This document shows positions 35,151 through 42,679 of a stretch of 60,868 bases of DNA, in pieces. The stretch's first letter is position 1. Every line of letters starts with the position of its first letter. The notes beneath the pieces are model-generated. The model saw only the letters and a program-made list of their open reading frames with translations. It ran no database searches and had not been told where the DNA came from. Position numbers and translations under genes: made by a program. Origin of the DNA: a virus. Location of the stretch: the IMG/VR virus record IMGVR_UViG_3300037584_005633, positions 1 through 60,868 of that record; one strand, 5' to 3'.

Positions 35151-35425
35151 GTGATAAAGAAATGTTTGAGGGCGCCTTTCCTCAAGATAAACAAATTGGT
35201 GGATCTCATTATAAAGACTTTCATATTCAACCTTATGAATTCATATCCAAAAATAACCTTTCTTTTTTTCAAGGCAACGTTATTAAATATGTGTGTAGAT
35301 ATTTAAATAAAAATGGTATCGAAGATCTAGATAAAATAATACATTATTGTGAATTAGAGAAGCTTAAAATGAAGGATATGAATGACAAACGTAATAAGAA
35401 AAGACATAACGGTAGCAAAACATAA
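35147..35425 (+). CDS. DUF3310 protein (T7 gp1.7-like)
   Basis: 92 residues with the full DUF3310 signature: KQIGGSHYKDFHIQPYEFIS, then FFQGNVIKYVCRYLNKNGIE and DLDKIIHYCELEK. Related to T7 gp1.7, a nucleotide kinase. In other phages it occurs fused to or near nucleotide metabolism genes. Directly before PolA here. Extra Lys/Arg-rich C-tail overlaps the next ORF. Confidence 0.86.
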   Translation: MSDKEMFEGAFPQDKQIGGSHYKDFHIQPYEFISKNNLSFFQGNVIKYVCRYLNKNGIEDLDKIIHYCELEKLKMKDMNDKRNKKRHNGSKT

Positions 35426-35582
35426 TTTTAGGTTAGAGATATATCCACAATTAGAAGGATGTGATGACGTTACGTTTGAAATTTATCCTGCAGATTATCA
35501 TGCAGCTCTTTATGCATTTAGTAATAAAGAAAAATTAAATAGATTAATTAGAGAAAAACATATATACGAACCAAAGAAATGA
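35382..35582 (+). CDS. Small hypothetical protein (66 aa)
   Basis: Overlaps the DUF3310 end by 44 bases and the PolA start by four (ATGA). Beta-alpha pattern (HNFRLEIYPQLEGCDDVTFE). Bridging position supports coupled translation. Not recognised. Confidence 0.6.
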   Translation: MTNVIRKDITVAKHNFRLEIYPQLEGCDDVTFEIYPADYHAALYAFSNKEKLNRLIREKHIYEPKK

Positions 35583-37450
35583 CAGGTTTACAATTTACAT
35601 TTAATTTTAAAAAACATATTTGGTCTTGTCCCTCAGAGTACAAAGATTTAAGTGCTTATGATGAAATAGCTATAGATTTAGAAACAAGAGATGATGGTAT
35701 TAATAATAAACTTGGTGCAGGTTGGGCAACTGGTAATGGTTATGTAATTGGATTTGCTGTAGCAGTAGAAGGTTGGCAAGGTTATTATCCATTCAATCAT
35801 TTGGGTGGAGGTAACATGATACCTGAGCAAGTAAAAAATTATATGAAAGAAGTATGTGGTTTACCTAGTAGAAAAATATTTCATAATGCACAATATGATG
35901 TTGGTTGGTTACAACAAATGGGTATACCTGTAAATGGTGAGATTGTTGATACCATGGTAGCTGCAGGTATCATAGATGAGAATAGATGGTCTTATAGTTT
36001 AAATGCATTAGCTAAAGATTATCTTGGTGAGCTAAAGTCCGAGCAAGATTTGAATGAAGCAGCTAAGGATCACGGTATTGATCCAAAGGCTGAGATGTGG
36101 AAGTTACCTGCGGAACATGTTGGTTTTTACGCTGAACAAGATGCACGACTTACGTACCTTTTATGGCAAAGGTTTAAACCAGAAATACATAATCAAAACT
36201 TAACTACAATATGGGAATTAGAAGCAAAGCTGTTACCAATATTATTAAAGATGCGTACTAAAGGTGTGCGGGTTGATGTAGAGAAGGCTCATCAACTAAA
36301 AAAAGAGTTCCAAGCTCAGGAGAAGAAGTATCTAACAAAAATAAAACAGCTAGCAGGCAAAGAAGTAGACATATGGGCAGCAAGACAAATAGGCGAAGCC
36401 TACGACAAGTTAGGGATAGATTATCCACGTACCGACAAAACTCATGAGCCATCGTTCACATCCAATTGGTTAGCTAATTCAAAACACGAAATATCAAAAT
36501 TTATAGCACAGGCTAGAGAGATCAACAAGTTTCATGGTACATTCCTGGACTCAATATTAAAATACGAACACAATGGGAGAATACATGGCGAGATCAATCA
36601 GTTACGTAGTGACAGTGGTGGGACTGTTAGCGGCCGTTTGTCTATGGCTAATCCTAATCTTCAACAGTTACCAGCACGTAACAAAGATTTTGGACCGAAA
36701 ATCAGAGGACTCTTCTTACCTGAAGAAGGATGTAGATGGGGAAGTTTTGACTATAGCCAACAAGAACCGCGAATGGTAGTACATTATGCAGCCTCTATAG
36801 GTGAAGGGTACGAAGGATCCAACGAGCTCGTAGAGGCGTACGCTAATTCAGAAACCGACTTTCACCAAACAGTAGCAGATCTAGCAGGAATAGAGCGTAA
36901 ACAAGCCAAAACAATAGGCTTAGGATTGATGTACGGAATGGGTAAAAATAAATTAGCCAACTCACTCGGATTGTCAACAGAAGAAGCGTCAGCATTAATA
37001 GCCCGGTATAATCGTAAAGTTCCATTTGTAAAACTTTTATCTGATAGATGTATGAAAAAAGCAAGTGATGAGGGTGTCATTAGAACAAAAAAAGGTAGAA
37101 AATGTAGATTTGAGATGTGGGAACCTAGGGATTTTGGCATACACCAAGCTGAAACATTTGAAAATGCATCGTCAAAATATGGTAGACAAAACATAAAAAG
37201 AGCATTTACATATAAAGCATTAAACAGATTAATACAGGGATCCGCAGCAGATCAAACAAAACAAGCAATTATAAGTTGTTATGAGGTAGGGTTTACACCT
37301 AAAATACAAATTCATGATGAATTATGCTTTGATATAAAATCTGACGATGATATAAAAGTGATCAAGGAAACTATGGAAACATGCATGGAATTTAAAGTAC
37401 CAAGTAAAGTAGACGTAGCGTTAGGAGATGACTTTGGACAAGCTTCATAA
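35579..37450 (+). CDS. polA: DNA polymerase I (family A) with 3'-5' exonuclease, Leu762 type
   Basis: 623 residues. Exonuclease motifs AIDLE (D33, E35), NAQYD (107) and YAEQDAR (188); polymerase motif A FDYSQQEPR (D391), B RKQAKTIGLGLMYG (440-453), C IHDE (D580). Aligning motif B with E. coli Pol I RRSAKAINFGLIYG puts Leu448 at position 762, instead of Phe or Tyr. No 5'-3' exonuclease domain. It is the replicative polymerase of this phage. Confidence 0.95.
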   Translation: MTGLQFTFNFKKHIWSCPSEYKDLSAYDEIAIDLETRDDGINNKLGAGWATGNGYVIGFAVAVEGWQGYYPFNHLGGGNMIPEQVKNYMKEVCGLPSRKIFHNAQYDVGWLQQMGIPVNGEIVDTMVAAGIIDENRWSYSLNALAKDYLGELKSEQDLNEAAKDHGIDPKAEMWKLPAEHVGFYAEQDARLTYLLWQRFKPEIHNQNLTTIWELEAKLLPILLKMRTKGVRVDVEKAHQLKKEFQAQEKKYLTKIKQLAGKEVDIWAARQIGEAYDKLGIDYPRTDKTHEPSFTSNWLANSKHEISKFIAQAREINKFHGTFLDSILKYEHNGRIHGEINQLRSDSGGTVSGRLSMANPNLQQLPARNKDFGPKIRGLFLPEEGCRWGSFDYSQQEPRMVVHYAASIGEGYEGSNELVEAYANSETDFHQTVADLAGIERKQAKTIGLGLMYGMGKNKLANSLGLSTEEASALIARYNRKVPFVKLLSDRCMKKASDEGVIRTKKGRKCRFEMWEPRDFGIHQAETFENASSKYGRQNIKRAFTYKALNRLIQGSAADQTKQAIISCYEVGFTPKIQIHDELCFDIKSDDDIKVIKETMETCMEFKVPSKVDVALGDDFGQAS

Positions 37451-37880
37451 AAACCAAGTAGCAGGTGTTGGCTTAGTGGCCTGGCCACTATACATGGTCT
37501 TCAAGGAAAGGTTAACACTAAAAAAATTTGACGATTTAAAAAACAAAGTACCTTTTTATCCAAACATACTAGCCAAAGATATTCAAAAAAATGGTTTATT
37601 ATGCCCAATGGTTTTGAACAACAAAAATCAAATTACAGATGGTGGTGACAGATTTGAAATTTTGAAAAAGGCTGACATCAATGGAAGTCTATTTTATGTA
37701 GCCAAAAGTAAAGAAGAAGAATTTTTTTTTAAAAAATTAAATGACTTAACTTGGGATGAACATCCTGATATGTCCAAATTAATGGAGAAGTTATGGCAAG
37801 GAAAAATGAAAAAATACACAGAGAAAGTTACTCATCTGTTCACAGAAAATGTGAAAACTGCGAATCTCAAGCAATCATAA
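37428..37880 (+). CDS. Hypothetical protein with ParB-like hint (150 aa)
   Basis: Overlaps the PolA end. FYPNILAKDIQKNGLLCPMVL and QITDGGDRFEILKK resemble the ParB/Srx fold (I-x-x-x-G-x-x-x-P-hydrophobic, then DG-x-R). ATG 37428 is close to AGGAG; a later start cannot be excluded. A DNA-linked role would fit its place after PolA but is not established. Confidence 0.55.
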   Translation: MTLDKLHKNQVAGVGLVAWPLYMVFKERLTLKKFDDLKNKVPFYPNILAKDIQKNGLLCPMVLNNKNQITDGGDRFEILKKADINGSLFYVAKSKEEEFFFKKLNDLTWDEHPDMSKLMEKLWQGKMKKYTEKVTHLFTENVKTANLKQS

Positions 37881-37969
37881 TAGAAAATAAAAAATACTAT
37901 TGTGCTCCTTGTGCCCTTAAAAAAGCGGGCATAAGACCCTTAACCAAATTAATGATTTATAAAAATTAA
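37793..37969 (+). CDS. CxxC zinc-ribbon miniprotein (58 aa)
   Basis: ATG 37793 (AATGGAGAAGTT upstream) lies within the end of the previous gene. Two CxxC knuckles, KCENCES and YCAPCALK, separated by 16 residues, predict a small zinc ribbon, with basic flanks. Such proteins usually contact DNA, RNA polymerase or a protein partner. Too short for usual ORF cut-offs. Confidence 0.68.
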   Translation: MARKNEKIHRESYSSVHRKCENCESQAIIIENKKYYCAPCALKKAGIRPLTKLMIYKN

Positions 37970-37982
37970 TTTAAACTAGTAT

Positions 37983-38168
37983 TTAACCAGTTTTTTTAAA
38001 CAATTGCTCAGCGTCTTTTACACTTTGCTCATTGATCTTAACTCTAAGACCTTTAATTTCAATATCGATCCACTTCATATCAGGGGTAACTCTGCCCTGT
38101 GCTAACGCTTGTGTTGCCCATTTGGACTCTAGCTGTAGCTTCTTCGATATTAACTCCTGTAGTGCCAT
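37983..38168 (-). CDS. Small hypothetical protein, minus strand (61 aa)
   Basis: MALQELISKKLQLESKWATQ is a charged helix followed by WIDIEIKGLRVKIN. Overlaps the end of 38080-38355 by 89 bases, so one of the two may be wrong or the overlap may be real coupling. It faces the plus-strand genes tail to tail. Confidence 0.5.
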   Translation of the reverse strand: MALQELISKKLQLESKWATQALAQGRVTPDMKWIDIEIKGLRVKINEQSVKDAEQLFKKTG

Positions 38169-38355
38169 TGTCTAGCTCCTCATAAGTTAAATGGTATCGT
38201 CTATGTCCTCGACCAAAACCATCTGGTTCAACAGAATATTGTTTGTTATACATATTCTGTACGAAGCCCTCTATCGCAGCCTTATCGTCAACAGCGTTTA
38301 CGACACTAGTAAAATATAGTCCAGCTGCATAACATTGAAAGCGATATTGCTTCAT
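38080..38355 (-). CDS. Small hypothetical protein, minus strand (91 aa)
   Basis: Beta-rich start KQYRFQCYAAGLYFTSVVNA and aromatic centre GRGHRRYHLTYEELDNG. The start codon is inside the palindrome ATAAGAT-A-ATCTTAT (38354-38368), a possible operator. Part of a small minus-strand block with 38387-38617. Function unknown. Confidence 0.6.
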   Translation of the reverse strand: MKQYRFQCYAAGLYFTSVVNAVDDKAAIEGFVQNMYNKQYSVEPDGFGRGHRRYHLTYEELDNGTTGVNIEEATARVQMGNTSVSTGQSYP

Positions 38356-38368
38356 AAGATAATCTTAT
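38354..38368. promoter_or_regulatory. Palindrome at minus-strand start codon
   Basis: ATAAGAT-A-ATCTTAT is a perfect 7-bp palindrome with one central base, overlapping the start codon of the minus gene that begins at 38355. Possible repressor site or RNA hairpin controlling it. Confidence 0.4.
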
Positions 38369-38386
38369 CAACTTTGAGGTGTAAAA

Positions 38387-38617
38387 TCAAGTGTTTTTCC
38401 TGTTCTTGTCAACTATGCAAGTAACATCAAGATAAGAAATATGGAAGCCTCTTGATGTCAAATTAAGCGCAATTTCATTGGCTTTTTCAACTTTTCGTTT
38501 TGCACATTGAGTTTCTGTATAAAAAACTATTGGGTTTTCATTTATATAAGCGCAGTGATTTGTTCCTGTTAGGGGATCAATTAAGCATAATAAACCCATT
38601 AAAAAAAATTCTGACAT
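38387..38617 (-). CDS. Small protein with hydrophobic start, Cys-containing (76 aa)
   Basis: MSEFFLMGLLCLIDPLTGTN is a signal-like or membrane start; then CAYINEN, QCAKRKVEKANEIALN and DVTCIVDKN give a total of four Cys. TATATT (38628-38623, minus) sits six bases before the ATG, implying an almost leaderless transcript. Resembles the design of 453-671. Confidence 0.65.
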   Translation of the reverse strand: MSEFFLMGLLCLIDPLTGTNHCAYINENPIVFYTETQCAKRKVEKANEIALNLTSRGFHISYLDVTCIVDKNRKNT

Positions 38618-38642
38618 AATTTAATATACCACAAATTTTCTC

Positions 38643-38680
38643 TTGACACAGATAAGACGATTTCCTATATTAATGGGATA
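38643..38680 (+). promoter_or_regulatory. Sigma70-like early promoter with ATGGGATA start element
   Basis: TTGACA (38643-38648), exact 17-bp spacer, TATATT (38666-38671), then A and ATGGGATA (38673-38680) across the expected start. GGAG and ATG 38691 follow. Nearly ideal consensus. The -10/start element matches those at 44967-44981 and 28578-28564 (minus). Confidence 0.8.
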
Positions 38681-38690
38681 GGAGAAAACA

Positions 38691-38888
38691 ATGAACTTAA
38701 AAAGCAAATCAAAACTATTTCACGCATTAGTCGAGAAAATAGATATAGCATTGGCAACCGAACACAATTTTGATCGTATTGCTGATAAACTTAAAAACTT
38801 ACATATCAAAGTAGGTGATGATTACATGAAACCATTACATACGGATTTATGTACTAAACTTGCAATCAATGAATTGGAGAGCAGATGA
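38691..38888 (+). CDS. Small early protein (65 aa)
   Basis: First gene after a strong promoter, with GGAGAAAACA before ATG. Helical, Lys/Leu-rich (KSKSKLFHALVEKIDIALAT). Stop overlaps the next start (ATGA). Function unknown; position suggests an early host-interaction or regulatory gene. Confidence 0.65.
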   Translation: MNLKSKSKLFHALVEKIDIALATEHNFDRIADKLKNLHIKVGDDYMKPLHTDLCTKLAINELESR

Positions 38889-38980
38889 GCTGGACACAGA
38901 TCGTAGTTGCTCTACTATTTTTTGCTCTTGTATTTCCAAAGATAACATTATTACTGGTGGGCTACATATGGCTTTTCTAA
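38885..38980 (+). CDS. Two-TM miniprotein with FPK turn (31 aa)
   Basis: ATG overlaps the preceding stop (ATGA). Almost entirely hydrophobic: TM1 IVVALLFFALV, turn FPK, TM2 ITLLLVGYIWLF, stop at 38978-38980. Length fits a membrane hairpin. The same design occurs at 43849-43965. Missed by usual length limits. Role unknown; candidates are membrane disturbance or protein regulation. Confidence 0.6.
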   Translation: MSWTQIVVALLFFALVFPKITLLLVGYIWLF

Positions 38981-39153
38981 ATTCTAATTGGAAAGATAAA
39001 CGTGTTGCAGCTATCAACAGAGTAAGTTTTAGGAGGGGTTGGAGTTCTAGTGAGAATAATCCATACTTCGATCAATACACAGTAATAATGGATCCAAAAA
39101 TAAAAACCAAAAAACAAATGAAAAAGGAGTTAAGGATACATGGATATAAATAA
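38968..39153 (+). CDS. Small basic protein (61 aa)
   Basis: I choose ATG 38968 with GGTGGG upstream. A longer reading of this frame would conflict with the 31-residue membrane gene. Basic with aromatic centre (RVSFRRGWSSSENNPYFDQY, then KTKKQMKKELRIHGYK). Coupled to the next ORF by overlap. Confidence 0.58.
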   Translation: MAFLNSNWKDKRVAAINRVSFRRGWSSSENNPYFDQYTVIMDPKIKTKKQMKKELRIHGYK

Positions 39154-39379
39154 ATTTAAATCTGTTGCCGTAAGAAAACCTGATTATGATCTATTACAAG
39201 GACTTTGTAATGCTAAGTTCAGATCACCAGCGTCAATGATATCAAAATTAGTCAATGAATATTGTGAGTTTCAAGCAGGTAAAAATAAAATGACTGTAGA
39301 ATCTTACAAACAAAAAATTTTAATTAATATAAAACCAACTAAACTAAAGAAAGCGAGGAACGGAAATGCCAGACGTTAA
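39140..39379 (+). CDS. Candidate ribbon-helix-helix DNA-binding protein (79 aa)
   Basis: FKSVAVRKPDYDLLQGLCNA, then RSPASMISKLVNEYCE, reads as strand-helix-helix typical of Arc/CopG-type regulators, followed by a basic tail. If right, it could regulate the early promoters with ATGGGATA elements. Short family with low sequence identity, so moderately sure. Confidence 0.55.
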   Translation: MDINKFKSVAVRKPDYDLLQGLCNAKFRSPASMISKLVNEYCEFQAGKNKMTVESYKQKILINIKPTKLKKARNGNARR

Positions 39380-39617
39380 CTATGATCCAATGAAAGATTT
39401 AGCTGATGCTTTTAATGGTGTGGATAATAACCTTGAGAATGAAATAACAAGACTGCGCGCAGCTAATAAAAAACTTCAGACAACTTTAAATCAAACGCAA
39501 AGAAATCTGAATGAATTGCAGAAAAATATAAACCTTACCTGTAGTAAAGTTCTAGATATTTTAAGAGATGGTCAAGAATATGGTCATATAGAAGATTATA
39601 CGGAGATAAAAAAATGA
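39366..39617 (+). CDS. Coiled-coil protein (83 aa)
   Basis: Long heptad-rich helix (LENEITRLRAANKKLQTTLN, then QRNLNELQKNINLTCSKVLD). Overlaps the stop of the preceding gene and the start of the next. Likely oligomerises; function unknown. Confidence 0.6.
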   Translation: MPDVNYDPMKDLADAFNGVDNNLENEITRLRAANKKLQTTLNQTQRNLNELQKNINLTCSKVLDILRDGQEYGHIEDYTEIKK

Positions 39618-39868
39618 TGTCCGATAAGGATTGTATAGATTTTAACAATTATCTTGATGATTTGAAGACAGGAGTTAGAGAAATAAAAGTAGATAATTAT
39701 ATTAGATACCATGTTCACTCTGTAAAAGGTGGCCATGATATTACTATCGTGACAGGCGATGAAAAAGATCTTAAAAATGTCGTAGCACAGAAGTTCATGT
39801 GTCGATGGCCTGTAGGTAGAAACCCAAGAACAAAACCCTTTACACATGCCAAAGAAAAAGATAAATAA
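39614..39868 (+). CDS. Small hypothetical protein (84 aa)
   Basis: Overlaps both neighbours. Mixed alpha/beta (DNYIRYHVHSVKGGHDITIV). C-terminus QKFMCRWPVGRNPRTKPF is basic. No family recognised. Confidence 0.55.
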   Translation: MMSDKDCIDFNNYLDDLKTGVREIKVDNYIRYHVHSVKGGHDITIVTGDEKDLKNVVAQKFMCRWPVGRNPRTKPFTHAKEKDK

Positions 39869-40106
39869 AAAGAATATGAAATTTAGTGAACCTTACAAGA
39901 TTTGTAGGAATTGCAACGGAAATGGATATGTAAGAATTATACCCTATTCTGAGACGCAAACCTGCAAAGAGTGTAAAGGAGCAGGTCACTTTGAGAATGA
40001 AAAAATAACCACGAACCAAGAACCAGCAATAGACAACGAGTTTTTATTTAAGCTGTTAGATCTAATTAAGGAGTTCATTCGTGGCAAAAAAAGAACAATC
40101 CACTAA
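39846..40106 (+). CDS. DnaJ-type zinc-finger protein (86 aa)
   Basis: Two CxxCxGxG-like knuckles: CRNCNGNGYV and CKECKGAGHF, as in the DnaJ zinc domain but without a J domain. A helical C-terminal tail (FLFKLLDLIKEFIRGKK) follows. May bind protein or nucleic acid; not a full chaperone. Coupled to both sides. Confidence 0.72.
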   Translation: MPKKKINKKNMKFSEPYKICRNCNGNGYVRIIPYSETQTCKECKGAGHFENEKITTNQEPAIDNEFLFKLLDLIKEFIRGKKRTIH

Positions 40107-40344
40107 TCAATTCTTAGAAGCACTTAAAATTCTAGCAAACAAACTAGATAAAAAACAGTACAATAAGGTAACTAGTATTATGTTTCGTCTGTATATGGGC
40201 GATAAGATTGGTTATCGAAGTACTTTTGATCCACAGGTCATGGCTGATATTAATGCTGTATGGCAATTTGGCAGAGAAAAAAAAGTAGAAAAGAAAGCTA
40301 AACTTTACAAATTAAAGATCATAAGGGGTGGAAAAAATGAGTAA
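40081..40344 (+). CDS. Small basic protein (87 aa)
   Basis: GTG start at 40081 with AAGGAG upstream. Helical, Lys-rich (FLEALKILANKLDKKQYN and KVEKKAKLYKLK). Not recognised. Overlaps the neighbours. Confidence 0.55.
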   Translation: MAKKEQSTNQFLEALKILANKLDKKQYNKVTSIMFRLYMGDKIGYRSTFDPQVMADINAVWQFGREKKVEKKAKLYKLKIIRGGKNE

Positions 40345-40543
40345 GAGTCGTTACACTATAGAGATGTCGTTAAAAGATCATTTAATACCAGATTCAGGAA
40401 AGTATGCTGGTGAGGATATTCATAAGGTCATTGATGATGTACATACTGATTATGAGGACTCAAAAAACAAAAGAAGAAATATAGAATTAACTATTTACTA
40501 TCGTGACTTACTCTCTTTCCTTATTAAAAATTATGGGCACTAG
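40337..40543 (+). CDS. Small hypothetical protein (68 aa)
   Basis: ATG 40337 is preferred because AAGGGGTGG lies upstream (GTG 40328 is the alternative). Acidic centre GEDIHKVIDDVHTDYEDSKN. Not recognised. Confidence 0.55.
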   Translation: MSKSRYTIEMSLKDHLIPDSGKYAGEDIHKVIDDVHTDYEDSKNKRRNIELTIYYRDLLSFLIKNYGH

Positions 40544-40964
40544 TATTGCTTCGCAGCTATTGCAATCAGATGTAAATCCAGACACTAAACTTTGGAGAGG
40601 CGTATTGTGTAATGCAATTGAGGACGCACAACAAAAATCACAAGAACGTAAACCCTCGATTTTTAAGTGTGATGCACACGAATGGATCATGAGTAATGTA
40701 ACTGACTTTCATCAAGTATGTTATTACGCAGGTTTTGAACCTGAAGTTGTAAAAGAAAAATATAAAGTTGCTATCATGAGAGGCGATATTCAATTCTCTC
40801 CACGCAATTTTGCTTGGAAAAAATATTCACAACAATTTACTAAATACAGAAAATGCAAGGATCCAGAATCAAAATCATACCATCGTAAACATCTAGAACA
40901 TTTAAGAAAATGTGTTGATTTGTGTACAACTGTTTTTATATCGAATTTAGTTACTTCCCTATAA
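40533..40964 (+). CDS. Conserved phage hypothetical protein (143 aa)
   Basis: Contains TKLWRGVLCNAIEDAQQKSQ and HEWIMSNVTDFHQVCYYAGF followed by EPEVVKE, a block I know from alphaproteobacterial phage genomes (LWRAVL...DA...F..VC..AGLDP). Start may be ATG 40533 or GTG 40503; neither has a clear ribosome site. Function unknown. Confidence 0.65.
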   Translation: MGTSIASQLLQSDVNPDTKLWRGVLCNAIEDAQQKSQERKPSIFKCDAHEWIMSNVTDFHQVCYYAGFEPEVVKEKYKVAIMRGDIQFSPRNFAWKKYSQQFTKYRKCKDPESKSYHRKHLEHLRKCVDLCTTVFISNLVTSL

Positions 40965-40969
40965 ACGAA

Positions 40970-41001
40970 AAGGGCCAGCACAGTCTCCCGGTCTGGCCCT
41001 T
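40970..41001 (+). terminator. GC-rich hairpin after early operon (no U-tract)
   Basis: AAGGGCCAG (40970-40978) and CTGGCCCTT (40993-41001) form a perfect 9-bp stem with a 14-base loop, right after the stop at 40964. No run of T follows, so it may terminate weakly, protect mRNA ends, or act with the other GGCCAGC copies at 43.0-44.0 kb. Confidence 0.5.
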
Positions 41002-41116
41002 CTCCAACTAACTTAGAAAGAAATAATTACGGAACGTAATTATAAAATCTTAGATAGTAGTTCTATTGAAATAAGTCAAGTCATTTTTCCTCCTATGTTA
41101 GATAAGGGAGCATAAT

Positions 41117-41197
41117 ATGAAAAACAAATCATACCTGGTCACAGTATCGTGGTGCGTCATTGATGTCAAAGTAATAATTACTTTAGAATCGTTCTAA
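41117..41197 (+). CDS. Possible 26-residue ORF
   Basis: AAGGGAGCATAAT precedes the ATG. The peptide KNKSYLVTVSWCVIDVKVII resembles the start of small phage proteins but ends early. Could be a remnant or a true miniprotein. Low confidence. Confidence 0.3.
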   Translation: MKNKSYLVTVSWCVIDVKVIITLESF

Positions 41198-41257
41198 ATT
41201 AGTATTTACCCACTGAACGGGATCGGTAGGTTAAAAAGCCAATAAACACGTGACACG

Positions 41258-41433
41258 CTCCTAGAACCAGCCATATACCCACTGCTTAGAAAAAAAATTT
41301 ATTATTTTTTTCTTAAAACTTAAGAAAATATCTAGGAGTCTAGGAATTTTAGTCTATTTACTTTGATACATAAGGGTTTTTTTACTCCTAGAACCAGTAA
41401 AAAAGCTAGGAGTACTCCTAGAAAAGCTAGGAA
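41258..41433. repeat. Iteron-like CTAGGA/TCCTAG cluster with 16-bp palindrome
   Basis: CTCCTAGAACCAG occurs at 41258-41270 and 41385-41397. CTAGGAGT occurs at 41332 and 41406, CTAGGA at 41340 and 41427, and ACTCCTAG at 41414. CTAGGAGTACTCCTAG (41406-41421) is a perfect 16-bp palindrome. At least seven half-sites in 176 bases, next to an AT-rich inverted repeat TTTTCTTAA-AAC-TTAAGAAAA (41308-41328). Candidate origin or operator array. Confidence 0.7.
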
Positions 41434-41514
41434 TATTCATTTCTCTTACGAGCAAGCTATACAAAAAAATTACAGGGTATTTTATTTTCTAAGGAAGAGG
41501 TATATAGTAATTTC

Positions 41515-42027
41515 ATGCCCAAGAAAGCAAATCAATTGAAGACAATATCTGAATTAACACCAAAACAACGTAAGTTTGTTGATATATATGTAGCAAACTA
41601 TGGCGAGATTTCGAAGGTTGAGGCAGCTAAACAAGCAGGCTTTACCTCAACTAACAAGTATGGTCCAACAGATCAGGCTAGTAGATTATTAAACCCTGAT
41701 AAAAACCCACATGTCGTAAGATACTATGAAAAACGTATGGCACAAGAATTAGAAAAGGAAGAAAAAGATAAACTCCTGTCGTATAAACATTATGCTCGAA
41801 TGAGAGACACATCAGAAAAAAAAGGCCAAATGACAGCTGCAATAACAGCTCAATTTAGAAGAGATCAAATGGCTGGTCATTTTGTAGATAGAAAAGAAAT
41901 TAGTCATATTGGATTAGAGGGTATGTCTAGAGAACAATTGGAGAAACGACTTGAGGAACTTGAAAATAAGATCGGAGACGCCAAAAACATCATTGACGTT
42001 ACGCCAGATCAAATTACTGAAAACTAA
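41515..42027 (+). CDS. terS: Terminase small subunit
   Basis: 170 residues. The N-terminal helix-turn-helix (LTPKQRKFVDIYVANYGEIS, then EAAKQAGF) and coiled C-terminal half (SREQLEKRLEELENKI) match TerS proteins. It recognises the packaging site and activates TerL. It is separated from TerL by about 3.8 kb of small genes and GC-rich segments, an unusual split. Confidence 0.82.
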   Translation: MPKKANQLKTISELTPKQRKFVDIYVANYGEISKVEAAKQAGFTSTNKYGPTDQASRLLNPDKNPHVVRYYEKRMAQELEKEEKDKLLSYKHYARMRDTSEKKGQMTAAITAQFRRDQMAGHFVDRKEISHIGLEGMSREQLEKRLEELENKIGDAKNIIDVTPDQITEN

Positions 42028-42043
42028 AGATTGGAAAGATTTC

Positions 42044-42072
42044 TTGACAGTCTTCAACGAAGTACATAATAG
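42044..42072 (+). promoter_or_regulatory. Candidate promoter after terS
   Basis: TTGACA (42044-42049), 17-bp spacer, TAATAG (42067-42072), 52 bases before ATG 42124. The -35 is ideal, the -10 poor. Confidence 0.45.
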
Positions 42073-42123
42073 TACTCTTGTGACATCCATAGGTGTTGTT
42101 TCAATTAAAACAAAGGATGATAA

Positions 42124-42456
42124 ATGAAAAGTAAAAGACTTTTGAAAAAAACAAAACACATTGATGTAAACATAAAATTCCCAAAAGAAAAAATAGAACA
42201 TTATCCTTTTGTAGAGGTGCATTGGTTGGATATCGTAGGTGAAACGGGTTGGCAAACTTTTGAACAGCTTAAGAAGTCACAACTTGGTAGAATGATTTCA
42301 CGAGGTTGGATGGTTTCACGTGCAAAAGGTGTTACTAGGATTTTTGCTGACTATGGACTCAAAGATGGAAGAGATGGAGATGAAGGTCATATTGAAACTA
42401 TTGGTGGCACTACTATTATTCCTAATTCAGTAATTACAAAGATCGTGAGATTATAA
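42124..42456 (+). CDS. Conserved hypothetical protein (110 aa)
   Basis: Contains FVEVHWLDIVGETGWQTFEQ, a motif typical of a short phage family of unknown role (V-x-W-x-D-x-x-G-x-x-G-W). Stop overlaps the next ATG (TAATG). Confidence 0.6.
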   Translation: MKSKRLLKKTKHIDVNIKFPKEKIEHYPFVEVHWLDIVGETGWQTFEQLKKSQLGRMISRGWMVSRAKGVTRIFADYGLKDGRDGDEGHIETIGGTTIIPNSVITKIVRL

Positions 42457-42668
42457 TGGATCTTATTTTGTTAAATGATGGCTTGTATCAACTTGTAGCT
42501 GTAACTCAAGAGATGATGAAAGGTATAGAGATTATGGCTGAAGTGGATTGTTTTGATTTATGCGATATTCTTAGATTACACCTTACTACATATTACGATG
42601 CACCCCATAATGTTCATGTTATGAATAATGGTACAGGAGACTTTTACGGCTGCATTTGCAATTCTTGA
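42456..42668 (+). CDS. Small hypothetical protein (70 aa)
   Basis: Acidic helix with several Cys (MAEVDCFDLCDILRLHLTTY, C-terminal FYGCICNS). Coupled to the previous gene. Function unknown. Confidence 0.5.
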   Translation: MDLILLNDGLYQLVAVTQEMMKGIEIMAEVDCFDLCDILRLHLTTYYDAPHNVHVMNNGTGDFYGCICNS

Positions 42669-42679
42669 CCGATTTAAAA

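Larger units (their letters stand above)
40965..41514. other. 550-base intergenic region with hairpin, palindromes and iteron-like repeats
   Basis: The longest gene-poor gap. It holds the GGCCAGC hairpin (40970-41001), a tiny ORF (41117-41197), an AT-rich inverted repeat (41308-41328) and clustered CTAGGA/TCCTAG elements (41258-41433) before the small terminase gene. This composition is typical of a replication origin or a major regulatory region. No repressor-type gene is adjacent. Confidence 0.6.

Noticed and set aside
36573-36779. 68-codon ORF with a membrane-like N-terminus inside polA
   Set aside because: Fully within polymerase motif region in another frame, no ribosome site. Probably chance.
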